This document shows, piece after piece, positions 1-12,400 of a stretch of DNA of 64,000 nt. Numbering within the stretch: position 1 is the first letter of the stretch; each line of letters begins with the position of its first letter. A program made the translations under genes and the position numbers. Origin of the DNA: Onthophagus taurus (taxonomy: Eukaryota; Arthropoda; Insecta; Coleoptera; Scarabaeidae); assembly GCF_036711975.1 (NCBI RefSeq), contig NW_027248940.1, positions 1,860,001 to 1,924,000 on the forward strand, in the 5' to 3' direction. The notes under the pieces were generated by a model, which had not been told where the DNA came from, searched no databases, and worked only from the letters and a program-made list of their open reading frames with translations.

Positions 1-1336
1 CGGTGAATCTCTATGGCTTCTCTTGTCAGTCTTTGGTAGTATCTGTTGTCCCTAGCCAGCACCTTTGTTTGTTCGAAGTCTATTCGGTGCCCCTCTGCAT
101 GGCAATGTTCCGCAACCGCCGACTGCTGGATCTTCTTCAGCCTTACATCCCTCTCATGCTCCTTGATGCGGCACTCGACGTTGCGTCCAGTTTGGCCAAC
201 ATAAACCTTCCCACAACTACACGATAGTCGATAGACTCCCGCTCCTTTTAATGAAGTTAGTTTGTCCTTGGCTATCGGGAGTGTGTTCCGAATTTTGTTC
301 CGCACTACGATGTCGTTCTTCTTGAGGTGCCTAGCAATTCGTTCCGTTACACCTGAAACATAGGGAAGACAGATAAATCCAAGTGGTTTTGTACTTACCG
401 TGTCCTCTTTCTGCTTTCGCTGCTTGATGGCCTGGTTGATGTCCCTCGAAGTGTATCCATTCTTCTGCAGCACGCCTCGTAGAAAGTGTTGCTCCTTCTT
501 CAAGTTCTCTCCTTCACATAGTCTCGCTGAAATAATGTACGGATCACGGACCTCTTCTGTTGGGGATGATGATGTGAACATGCCTGTAAATACCTGTTGG
601 TATGGGTCTTCTTTCGGTATACACCAAGTTCTATATCTCCATTTGTCGTCCTGGTGACCAACACATCTAGGAAAGGTAGTTTTTTGGCAGTTTCTGTTTC
701 CATGGTGAACTTAATCATAGGATGTTGAGAGTTCAAGTGATCCAAGAACTCTTGGAGCCGTTTTTGACCATGTTGCCATATCACAAACGTGTCATCCACA
801 TATCGGAGCCATAGTTTTGGCTCTTCTTCAAAGCGTCCTCTTCGAATAATTCCATGCAGAAATTAGCTATAACTGGCGATAGTGGAGATCCCATGGCTGC
901 CCCTTCGAACTGCTCGTAAAATTCTCCTTTCCAGCTGAAATACGTCGACGATAAGCAATACTCCACCAGATCTGGCACGTATCCTGGTAAACGTTCCGGA
1001 ATGAGTTTTCGGCGAAGACCCTCTAGGTACCCTAGTAAAAAGGGATTCCACATCGAAACTTACCAACATATCCCCAGCATCCAGCTTTACACCTTTTACC
1101 GATTCCACAAAATGTGTAGAATCCCTGACATACGATTCCGTGTTACCTGTGAAGGGGGACAGAATCTTTGCAAGGTGTTTAGCCAGCTGGTATGTTGGGG
1201 AGTTGATGGCGCTGACGATAGGGCGGAGGGGGACGTCTGGTTTGTGAATCTTCGGTAGTCCGTAGATTCTTGGTGGTACCGGCGCCTGCACAAACAAACA
1301 TTTCTGCTGTTCTGCTGTAATTCCTGTAGATCCTGA
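1..1336 (-). mobile_element. Penelope-like retroelement, partial and frameshifted
   Basis: The minus strand encodes a Penelope-type reverse transcriptase followed by a GIY-YIG endonuclease. Reading down from about 1336, a frame carries [13 protein letters not shown] and motif A (VSFDVESLF); a second frame (1053-781) carries [15 protein letters not shown]; a third (799-500) carries the catalytic MDDTFVIW and PFLDVLVTR. Below about 270 the strand encodes [19 protein letters not shown], the GIY-YIG core, and continues off the left edge. At least two frameshifts separate the RT pieces, so the copy is dead. The 5' side ends abruptly at about 1336, where a piece of the same family starts in the opposite orientation. 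A better-preserved relative lies at 52297-53495. Confidence 0.9.
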
Positions 1337-1628
1337 GATTCACCGACATAAAAATAACGTCAACAGAGAGGATGGCTGGGAGCTTAGCAGAACATGGAAG
1401 ATGGTGGTGAACACGAACACGCAATTAGTTATTAATTAGTTTGTAATTAGCGTTAACTGATTATTAATTAGTTTTTCCGACTTATATATATTTACCGATT
1501 TTTTGATCTCGTCACTTCGAACCAGTTTCTGAAGAAGGTTGCAATATGGCATCCGAAACGTCAAATCTTTTATTAAAAGACGCACGGCAAAACCCGAAAG
1601 TTTCTAGTTTTAGTTCTAATCTTAGTTT
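1337..1628 (+). mobile_element. Penelope-like element, 3' terminal fragment
   Basis: This stretch matches the 3' end of the plus-strand Penelope copy at about 53125-53462: the last codons of the endonuclease (NREDGWELS then RTWKM), the AT-rich 3' untranslated part, and the tail with CTGAAGAA...GGCATCCGAAACGT. It ends in degenerate repeats of the type TTAGTTCTAG. It is fused head to head with the minus-strand copy on its left; such inverted terminal pieces are known for Penelope elements. The fragment has no RT of its own. Confidence 0.85.
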
Positions 1629-1639
1629 AAAGGAAATAT

Positions 1640-2528
1640 TTGGATAGGGATTTAACCATTTCTACTATGCATAAGCTTTTTCAACAAAAACACCCAAATG
1701 TCGTGTTGAGTTTCTCTTTTTATAGAAGTTATTTTCGTGAAAATTTCAACTTTTCCTTCGGTAGACCCCAGGTTGATGTGTGTTCGACAAAAGTAAAAAG
1801 TGAAACCGAGAATTGTGCAGATTCAGAAAATGTCTTGGCTTTGGCATTTGATTATATGCAAAATATCCAGTTGCCAAAGTCACCAGTTGGCGAAATTTTT
1901 TACTACCAACAGTTAACAGTATCGGTTTTTTGCATACATAATTTGAAGACCAACCAAGCTAGGATGTATATATACCATGAGGGACAGGCCAAAAAAACAG
2001 CAAATGAGGAATTATCACAAGGAATTACATCTATTTAGTGATAACTGCTGGGGCCAAAATAAAAACCATACTGTTATTCGAATGCTCCTGTCGCTAACAG
2101 ATTGTGGTCTATTTGAAAAGATAATTCATTACTATCCTGTTAGGGGACATTCCTTTCTTCCCTGCGACAGAGACTTTGCTCTGGTGAAAAAGAATTTAAG
2201 AAAATATGACAGAATATCTACGGTTCATCAAATCACCGAACTTATTGTTAGCAGTAGTACTAAAAAGTATGATAAATTTTCCGTTAAAGAAGTGGACACT
2301 ACAGATATAGTCGATTTTGCAAAATGGTGGCCAAAATTTTATAAAAAATCTTCCTCTTCTATTTATTTTTCTTCTTTTTCTATTTCTTTTTTTTCTATTT
2401 CTTTTTCGGCTCCTTCCTTTATTTTTCTTTTACTTTTACTTCTTTCTTACCTTATTGTGTTACTGCATGATCGGATTCTGTTTATATGTATTTTCTATAT
2501 TGATCAAGGGACCGATGAAAAACAATAA
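1640..2528 (+). pseudogene. DUF7869-like transposon-derived gene, frameshifted
   Basis: Two overlapping frames (1640-2038 and 1977-2528) form one broken protein. The first has HKLFQQKHPNVVLSFSFYR, RENFNFSFGRP and a Cys where the family usually has a metal-binding cluster. The second has LFSDNCWGQNKN and YPVRGHSFLPCDRDFALVK, which I recognise from the DUF7869 family, an RNase H-like domain widespread in arthropod genomes and probably transposase-derived. A frameshift lies between about 1977 and 2038. After about 2345 the frame runs into low-complexity T/C-rich DNA, so the true C-terminus is lost. The parent transposon class and its ends are not visible. Family name from memory; moderate confidence. 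Confidence 0.6.
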
Positions 2529-2707
2529 CACCTGAGTCCATCAGGTGCATTGACTCGGTTTTCTTTGGTAAACCGCTTATTATTTATGATTTAGTACTTC
2601 ATTTTTTTTATATACAATTCATTTTTGTTTTTTACTTTTTTTTTACCTGATATTTTCTTTTGTAATTGTAAATTGTACTTTTTTTTTTGGTTTCACCAAT
2701 AAATATA
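2529..2707. other. AT-rich spacer, no gene
   Basis: T-rich low-complexity DNA between the decayed DUF7869-like gene and the mariner insertion. It ends in an AATAAATATA stretch; the TA at 2706-2707 is the mariner target duplication. Nothing coding is seen. Confidence 0.6.
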
Positions 2708-5158
2708 CAGTGCGCGGCAAAATTATGGAACATATTCAATAAATTGATAACAAATTTTTTTTTGCAAAAATGCCGAAACGGGTCAATTTTGGTTAATCAT
2801 AACACACATTATGACACCATATTCACTTCCTGATAATCATTTTTTTATGAGTTATGACGTCATCGACATTTTTTTTAAAGTGCACCATATGCATTTGTTT
2901 ACAGAATCTGAAAGGATATTTTTTTCTGCGACCAACGATGTAAATATCGATATGGGTTACATAAGGAAAATTTTGAGAAAATTAGCTTTAAAGGTACAAA
3001 TTTTATTTCTTATTATGAACGTAAAAATAGCATTACCCATGGGTAACCATGGAAACGCTTTGCTTGGTTTTAATAATGTCTATTCAAAAACGTCAAAATT
3101 AGTTTAGTGAGTGTTTAATTGAATTGAAACAATTTTTATAGCGATTAATTCGTGTATTTTTGGATTGTTTTCTGTGTTGTAATTGTTTGTTTGTATTTTT
3201 TTTTCTGTTTTATGTTGTTTAGTTTTGTATTAGTTATTTTACAAATTTTATTTTTTTTCGAACAATAATATAGTATTACCCTTGCGTAACCATGTACGTT
3301 GTCATGGTTCTTTAATTTTTTATTCTCTATTAAAAAACACTAATAATTTAAGTTTTAATGTGCAAGGTTTTAAGTTTTAATATTTAAAGTTATTTAATGT
3401 CCATAGAATATGAATTATGTTATAAAAAAGAAATAAATTTTGATTCTAATCATTTAATCAATTGTTCGAAATGCCCTCCACCCACTTCTTGACAATAAGC
3501 AGCCTATTCATACATTCTTTCAAAGTATTATAAATAATATTACGAATTTCAGCGCTAATACAATTTTTTAATGCGTCTACATTGAATGGTTTCTCAGCGT
3601 ACACTTTTGATTTTAGATAATCCCATAGAAAAAAATCAAGGGGTGTAAGATCTGGGGATCTGGGGGGCCATTCTATCGGCCCGCGTCTGCCAATCCACCG
3701 CTCAGGGAAACTATTATTCAAAAATTCGCGAACAGGATGTGCAAAGTGCGGAGGTGCACCATCCTGCTGAAACCAAATATTGTCGTCCAGTAAGTTGGGG
3801 TTATTATTATTTGGGAATGCTTCTAAAAGGACAGGCATCAGTTCATTCCTCAAAAACTCCAGATATCGTTGACCTGTCAGAATTTGTTCAAAGAAGAAAG
3901 GGCCAATGATTTTATTGTGAATTATGCCTGCCCATACATTCACTTTTTGAGGGTACCTCACTTATCCAATGAGGATTTTCGTTACTCCAGTATCTGCAAT
4001 TTTGTCGGTTTACTGTGCCATTCAGGCAAAATGTAACTTCATCGTTGTAAATAAAGAGTAGATTACGGTCACATCGATTCTGCATAATTTCACAGAATTC
4101 CATGCGGCGATCTGTGTTATCTTCATTGAGTTCTTGCACTAACTGCACTTTGTAAGGATGGTACCTCTCTGCTCGTAGCACACGTAGTACAGATCGCTGA
4201 GAAACTTGATGATCCGCTGCAATTTGTCTCGAATTACTATGGGGATCATCTTCAACAGCTAACAAAATATTAAGTTTCACATTTTCGTTGATTTTAGGAC
4301 GTCCAGCATGTGCAATGTGCTTAACATGTCCAGTTTCTCCAAATTTCTTGTCAATTTTGCCAACTGTTGATCTACTAATAACTCTGTCAGGGTACTTTGC
4401 ATTAAACAAATTGCATTGTGTTCGGGTTTTATCTCCACATCCAATAAGAATTAAAATTTCTATGCGTTGGGTTTCACTTAAATGAGCCATAATTATTTTA
4501 AAATAAATACGTAACAACAAATGCTCAAAAATAAAAACAAAACAGTAACAAAAATATTGAACAAAACTGTACTAATGAACACAGAACACGGCAAAAAATA
4601 ACAACAAATAACAATCTCAATCAGAATATAACGCAAAATAACTAATACAAAACTAAACAACATAAAACAGAAAAAAATACAAACAAACAATTACAACACA
4701 GAAAACAATGCAAAAATACAGGAATTAATCGCTATAAAAATTGTTTCAATTCAATTAAACACACAAAACTAATTTTGACGTTTTTGAATAGTCATTATTA
4801 AAACCAAACAAAGCGTTTCCATGGTTAGCCATGGGTAATACTATTTTTAAGTTCAGAAAAAAAATAAAATTTGTACCTTTAAACCTAATTTTCTCAAAAT
4901 TTTCCTTATGTAACCCATATCGATATTTACATCGTTGGTCGCAGAGAAATAGTATATATTTCTGTAAACAAATGCATATGGTGCCATTTAAAAAAAATGT
5001 CGATGACGTCATAACTCATAAAAAAATAATTATCAGGAAGTGAATATGGTGTCATAATGTGTGTTATGATTAACCAAAATTGACCCGTTTCGGCATTTTT
5101 CCAAAAAAAAATTTATTATCAATTTATTGAATATGTTCCATAATTTTGCCGCGCACTG
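2708..5158 (-). mobile_element. Tc1/mariner element with ~0.5-kb inverted repeats
   Basis: A complete-length insertion flanked by TA on both sides (2706-2707 and 5159-5160). The ends are CAGTGCGCGGCAAAATTATG and its reverse complement. The terminal inverted repeats are very long, about 2708-3241 against about 4634-5158, and nearly identical apart from scattered substitutions and T-run length changes. The central 1.4 kb carries the transposase on the minus strand. Classical mariner repeats are tens of bases long, so this length is unusual though not unknown. Confidence 0.92.
3458..4520 (-). pseudogene. mariner-type transposase, one frameshift
   Basis: Two overlapping frames: 4520-3912 (N-terminal) and 3961-3458 (C-terminal). 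The N-terminal part has two helix-turn-helix regions joined by an AGRPKIN linker, as in Tc1/mariner DNA-binding domains, then the first catalytic Asp in IYNDEVTF. The second part has QQDGAPPH (second Asp) and PRSPDLTPLDFFLW (third Asp). I count 36 residues between the second and third Asp. A small frameshift near 3955, after NPHWI, separates the two, so the protein is not functional as read. The likely start is the Met at about 4490 (MAHLSETQRIE) rather than the upstream one. DDxD transposases cut and paste DNA between TA dinucleotides. Confidence 0.9.
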
Positions 5159-5163
5159 TATAA

Positions 5164-5708
5164 GAGGTTGTCTAGATTCGTACGCAATCATACTGCGCAT
5201 TACGTCACATGTGGAAAATAATACCGCCAAGCAATTCAAATTAAACAAATGCACACCACATCACAGAATAATACAGAAACGACAGCGCTGTCGGCTTCTT
5301 TGATGTTGGAGGTGTACAGATTCGCCATCTTGTTGGTAGTTAACAAAGCAAATGATTTGGCGCCTTTTTTTTAGTTCTTTTGCAGCTGATTTACAGACAC
5401 GGAAATTAAAACTGTATTTTAGGTGGTAAATCATGTATTATTTACAACACTTAACTTAATATTATTTACATTATAACTATGTTTGTTTTGTTTTAACATT
5501 AATGATCTCGCTAATATAACTACCATCAAGATGGCGGCCGAGTTTCACATTTAAAGGGCAGTTTCGTTTCTGTATTATTCTGTGACCACATGGCCATGAG
5601 GTTTCGTGCGCAATCCGTGATTGCTTACGTCACGAAACACTCCTGCTCTTGCCCCTCGCCCACAAACTAAATCAAAGTATTGCAGCATAGGTACTTAGAC
5701 AACCTTTA
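5164..5708. mobile_element. foldback MITE
   Basis: The ends are AGGTTGTCTA and TAGACAACCT, inverted. Internal inverted segments also exist: CACAGAATAATACAGAAACG near 5263 pairs with the mirror near 5563-5583, and CGCCATCTT near 5322 pairs with AAGATGGCG near 5529. There is no coding capacity. The target duplication is not clear, so the boundaries are approximate. The left end lies immediately beside the mariner's right TA. Confidence 0.65.
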
Positions 5709-6471
5709 ATATATAAACCTTGGTTTTATCGTACTCTCTCTCTCTCAAATAATAAAAGGGTTCTCTCTAATATCGATATTTCAGTCGATAACCGCAGTTA
5801 TCTATTTTATTTGAAAATTTATCTCTCGTAAATAAACATTGTTATTAAAGTAAATTTAGGAAAAACATTTTTTTTTGTTACTCATAAAACGAGTTAATTT
5901 GATTTTGTGTTTAATTAAATGAATTTTTTGTCGAACCTGATTAATATTCTTTTGAACCTGAACTTGCCCGAAACCCTGTTTTTTTTTAAATAAGAGTCTC
6001 TTAAAATTAAAGAAATCCAAATTTATAATTTAATAACTTGTGTAAAAACACACTAGTGAAACATCACAATATATATTATTATTATTATTATTTTAATGAA
6101 ATTGTTTCGAAGAAAAACGTCAACTTTCAAAAATCGGGGTGACTCGTGCTTTAAAGTTGAAAAAACGATTTTTATATCAAATTAAAGCTTAAAGTGTCCC
6201 CTTTAAAACGACATATAAACCATTATCATTTCATTTTCAATCTCGATCAAAACAATTTTTTTCTAAATATGGTAATTTTTAATGATTAAGAAAAAGATCG
6301 TAATTTTTTAAAAATTCCTTCAGCTTCAATTTCTTATAATTTCAATTTTATACCAAATTAAAGATTAAAGTGTCCTCTTTAAAATGATATATAACACATC
6401 ATTTCATTTTGAATCTCGATCGATACAATTTTTTATTGTTAACAATATTACATAATAATAACTTAATTGTT
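5709..6471. repeat. AT-rich 3' flank of the P450 gene with a ~176-bp duplication
   Basis: No gene is seen. A block with ATTAAAG, AAAGTGTCC, TTTAAAA, ATATA and TCTCGATC(A/G)A occurs at about 6181 and again at about 6357, a 176-bp spacing, forming a two-copy tandem repeat. A polyadenylation hexamer for the P450 gene (AATAAA on the minus strand) lies at 6432-6437, about 35 bases past the stop codon. Confidence 0.55.
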
Positions 6472-9400
6472 TTATTTCATGTGGTTCCTTTTACGTATTC
6501 CAACTCGAACCCCACTTTTCGATGTCAAAGTAACCTCCACGGATAGAAAAAGTTTATGGTGAACGTCCACAAACTCATAATTAAGCAGCAACTTTGCCAA
6601 AGCAATTTTCATCGAGACCTTTGCGTACAATTTTCCAATACAATTCCGAACACCATGATTAAAAGGTGCGTAACTATATCTATTTGGGTTCAAATTTTCT
6701 GGGAGAAACCTTTCGGGAATGAATTTTTCGGGATCCGGATATAATTCAGGATCAATATGCATCATAAACGGGATCATAAAAACCGTTAATCCTTTAGGTA
6801 AAGTGGTTTCTTCGTAAGTTACATCTTCTTCGAGTATTCTTGTATACATAGGAATAGCTGGACTTAATCTCAATGATTCTTTGATAACTAAATCCAAATA
6901 CTTCATTTGTGCTACTTGTTGGTTCGTTATTGTTTGGTGAATATCTCCACCGAGGATTGAGTGAACCTCTTCGTAAGCTTTTTGCTATCAATTTGATTTA
7001 ATAATTTAAAATGTTTGATTTGAATCAAAAATATTTACTTGGATTTCGGGGGATTTGGCTAAGTGGTGAAGAATAAACGATAACGATGATGCTATTGTGT
7101 CAGAAGCCTAAAATAATTAATTTATTAATTTAGCATTAATATAGTTATAGATGTTTCTTACAGCCGTAGTCGCCAACATTAATTGTTTTATAACATCCAC
7201 TTCGCGGTTATTTTTATCCCCCAATAAAATATCGATATACCTGGGATCCCCCTTAATTTTTAAATCGCAATCTTCTTTCTGTTTTCTTCTAAGAAATTCT
7301 TTTAAGATGTTGTGCGTAATTTTTATTGCATTCCTTTCCTCCCAATAAACTTTTGTGAATATTTGTGTTATTCTAAAATAAGTTAAGGGGAAAAACATTT
7401 TTTCCAAAACAATTTGCGTCAATAATTTCATACATTCTGCTATTTTCTCTTTGTCAAATTCAGCTCCCGTTTCGCCCAATATCGTTTCTATATCAATTTA
7501 TTTATTAATATTAAAGTTAAAGTAATAAATGAGAAACAAACCGAGAGTCTGCTCAATAGTGAAATTTTCAAGAATGTGTACTACATCGGTTGATTCATTA
7601 TTTATTTCTTCCTTTAACTTATTGATAAGACCATTAGAGTGCTTATTAAAAATGTTGTTATCCTGCATTACGTTTTTGTAGTTCAGAGATGGATTTAATA
7701 GTCTTCTTTGCCGTCGCCATTCATCCCCTATATTTAAAGAATTATATATGTATATGGTCTGCTAAAAAGTCAGCAACTGTTTTGTGTCTATTGCTCTTCA
7801 AGTTTTCTTTTTCCAAGTTCTTTTTTTGAACTACTTTCAAAAAATCAAATAGGACGTATTTTTAAGAATTATGATATGACATGTATGTCAAATTGAACCT
7901 TAAAGATTCTAGATTACGATGTGATATAAAAACTATTAGATAATATTATTGAAATTTCCAGGAAAAAATTGTTAAGGAAGAAATTGTGAAATTATAAATA
8001 AAAAATAACACCTAATTTTCAAAAAATCATATCGGCCGTGTTTTTAATGATAATGATATCATATGTATGCTAAATCGAACCTTAAAGATTCTAGATTACG
8101 ATGTGATATAAAAATTATTAGATAATATTATTAAAATTTTCAGGAAAAAATTGTTAAAGAAGAAATTATCAAATTATAAATCAAGAATAACACAAAATTT
8201 TCAAAAAATCATATCGGCCGTGTTTTTAATGATAATGATATGATATGTATGTTAAATTGAACCTTAAAGATTCTAGATTACGATGTGATATAAAAACTAT
8301 TAGATAATATTATTGAAATTTTCAGGAAAAAATTGTTAAAGAAGAAATTATAAAATTATAAATCAAGAATAACACCAAATTTTCAAAAAATCCTATCGGC
8401 CGTGTTTTTAATGATAATGATATGATATGTATGTTAAATTGAACCTTAAAGATACTAGATTACGATGTGGTATAAAAACAATTAGATAATATTATTGAAA
8501 TTTTCAGGAAAAAATTATTATTGAAGAAATTGGTAAACTATAAATATATCGGCCGTGTTTTTAATGATAATGATATGATAAGTATGCTAAATTGAAGCAT
8601 AAAGATTCTAGATTATGATGTGATATAAAAACTATTAGATAATATTATTGAAATTTTCAGAAAAAAATTGTTAAAGAAGAAATTGTCAAGTTATAAACCA
8701 AAAATAACACGAATTTTCAAAAAATTATATCGGTCGCGTTTTTAATGATAATGATATGATATGTATGTTAAATTGAACCTTAAAGATTCTAGATTACTAT
8801 GTGATATAAAAACTATTAGATAATATTATTGAAATTTCCAGGAAAAAAATGTTAAACTATAAATCAAAAATAACACAAAATTTTCAAAAAATTATATCGG
8901 CCGTGTTTTTAATGATAATGATATGATATGTATGCTAAATTGAAGCTTAAAGATTCTACATTATGATGTGATATAAAAACTATTAGATAATATTATTGAA
9001 ATTTTCAGGAAAAAATTATTAATGAAGAAATTGTTAAACTATAAATCAAAAATAACACAAAATTTTCAAAAAATCATATCGGCCGTGTTTTTAAGAATTA
9101 TGATATGACATATATGTTAAATTGAAGCTTAAAGATTCTAATTTATATTGTGATATAAAAATTATATGATATTAGTATTGAAATTTCCAAGAAAAAATTA
9201 ATAAAGAAGAAATTATTCAATTTTAAATCAAAAATAACACCAAATTTTTAAAAAATTATATCGGTTGTATTTTTAATGATTATGATATGATATGTATGTT
9301 GAATTGAAGCTTAAAGATTCTAGATGATGATGTGATATAAAAAGTATATGATAATTTTATTAAAATTTCCAGGAAAAAATAATTATTAAAGAAGAAATTG

Positions 9401-12400
9401 GCAAATTACAAATCAAATATAACACCAAATTTAAAAAAAATCATATGAGCCGTATTTTTAATGATATGATATGTATGTTAAATTGAAGCTTAAAGATTCT
9501 AGATTATGATGTGATATAAAAAGTATTAGATAATATTATTGAAATTTCCAGAAAAAAATTATTACTGAAGAAATTATTAAACTATAAATCAAAAATAACA
9601 CAAAATTTTCAAAAAATCATATCGGCTGCGTTTTTAATGATAATGATATGATATGTATGCTAAATTGAACCTTAAAGATTCTAGATTATGATGTGATATA
9701 AGAACTATTAGATAAAATTATTGAAATTTCCTGGAAAAAATTGTTAAAGAGGAAATTGTTAAACTATAAATCAAAAATAACACCAAATTTTCAAAAAATC
9801 ATATCGGCCGTGTTTTTAATGATAATGATATGATATGTATGCTAAATTGAACCTTAAAGATTCTAGATTATGATGTGATATAAAAGCTGTTAGATAATAT
9901 TATTGAAATTTTCAGGAAAAAATTGTTAAGGAAGAAATTGTGAAATTATAAATGAAAAATAACACCAAATTTTCAAAAAATCATATCGGCCGTGTTTTTA
10001 ATGATAATGATATGATATGTATGTTAAATTGAACCTTAAAGATTCTAGATTACGATGTGATATAAAAACTGTTAGATAATATTATTGAAATTTTCAGGAA
10101 AAAATTGTTAAGGAAGAAATTGTGAAATTATAAATGAAAAATAACACCAAATTTTCAAAAAATCATATCGGCCGTGTTTCTAATGATAATGATATGATAT
10201 GTATGCTAAATTGAACCTTAAAGATTCTAGATTATGATGTGGTATAAAAACTATTAGATAATATTATTGAAATTTCCAGGAAAAAATTATTAATGAAGAA
10301 ATTGTTAAACTATAAATCAAAAATAACACCAAATTTTCAAAAAATCATATCGGCCGTGTTTTTAATGATAATGATATGATATGTATGCTAAATTGAAGCT
10401 TGAAGATTCTAGATTATGATGTGATATAAAAACTATTAGATAATATTATTGAAATTTCAAGGAAAAAATTATTAATGAAGAAATTGTTAAACTATAAATC
10501 AAAAATAACACCAAATTTTCAAAAAATCATATCGGCCGTGTTTTTAATGATAATGATATGATATGTATGCGAAATTGAAGCTTAAAGATTCTAGATTATG
10601 ATGTGATATAAAAGCTGTTAGATAATATTATTGAAATTTTCAGGAAAAAATTGTTTAGGAAGAAATTGTGAAATTATAAATGAAAAATAACACCAAATTT
10701 TCAAAAAATCATATCGGCCGTGTTTTTAATGATAATGATATGATATGTATGCGAAATTGAAGCTTAAAGATTCTAGATTATGATGTGATATAAAAGCTGT
10801 TAGATAATATTATTGAAATTTTCAGGAAAAAATTGTTAAGGAAGAAATTGTGAAATTATAAATGAAAAATAACACCAAATTTTCAAAAAATCATATCGGC
10901 CGTGTTTTTAATGATAATGATATGATATGTATGTTAAATTGAACCTTAAAGATTCTAGATTACGATGTGATATAAAAACTGTTAGATAATATTATTGAAA
11001 TTTTCAGGAAAAAATTGTTAAGGAAGAAATTGTGAAATTATAAATGAAAAATAACACCAAATTTTCAAAAAATCATATCGGCCGTGTTTCTAATGATAAT
11101 GATATGATATGTATGCTAAATTGAACCTTAAAGATTCTAGATTATGATGTGGTATAAAAACTATTAGATAATATTATTGAAATTTCCAGGAAAAAATTAT
11201 TAATGAAGAAATTGTTAAACTATAAATCAAAAATAACACCAAATTTTCAAAAAATCATATCGGCCGTGTTTTTAATGATAATGATATGATATGTATGCGA
11301 AATTGAAGCTTAAAGATTCTAGATTATGATGTGATATAAAAGCTGTTAGATAATATTATTGAAATTTTCAGGAAAAAATTGTTTAGGAAGAAATTGTGAA
11401 ATTATAAATGAAAAATAACACCAAATTTTCAAAAAATCATATCGGCCGTGTTTTTAATGATAATGATATGATATGTATGCGAAATTGAAGCTTAAAGATT
11501 CTAGATTATGATGTGATATAAAAGCTGTTAGATAATATTATTGAAATTTTCAGGAAAAAATTGTTAAGGAAGAAATTGTGAAATTATAAATGAAAAATAA
11601 CACCAAATTTTCAAAAAATCATATCGGCCGTGTTTTTAATGATAATGATATGATATGTATGTTAAATTGAACCTTAAAGATTCTAGATTATGATGTGATA
11701 TAAAAACTATTAGATAATATTATTGAAATTTCAAGGAAAAAATTATTAATGAAGAAATTGTTAAACTATAAATCAAAAATAACACCAAATTTTCAAAAAA
11801 TCATATCGGCCGTGTTTTTAATGATAATGATATGATATGTATGCTAAATTGAACCTTAAAGATTCTAGATTATGATGTGATATAAAAACTATTAGATAAT
11901 ATTATTGAAATTTCAAGGAAAAAATTATTAATGAAGAAATTGTTAAACTATAAATCAAAAATAACACCAAATTTTCAAAAAATCATATCGGCCGTGTTTT
12001 TAATGATAATGATATGATATGTATGCGAAATTGAAGCTTAAAGATTCTAGATTATGATGTGATATAAAAGCTGTTAGATAATATTATTGAAATTTTCAGG
12101 AAAAAATTGTTAAGGAAGAAATTGTGAAATTATAAATGAAAAATAACACCAAATTTTCAAAAAATCATATCGGCCGTGTTTTTAATGATAATGATATGAT
12201 ATGTATGTTAAATTGAACCTTAAAGATTCTAGATTATGATGTGATATAAAAACTATTAGATAATATTATTGAAATTTCAAGGAAAAAATTATTAATGAAG
12301 AAATTGTTAAACTATAAATCAAAAATAACACCAAATTTTCAAAAAATCATATCGGCCGTGTTTTTAATGATAATGATATGATATGTATGCTAAATTGAAC

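Noticed and set aside
2317..2535. Hydrophobic 72-codon frame
   Set aside because: It translates T/C-rich low-complexity DNA; the Leu/Phe/Ser run is a composition effect.
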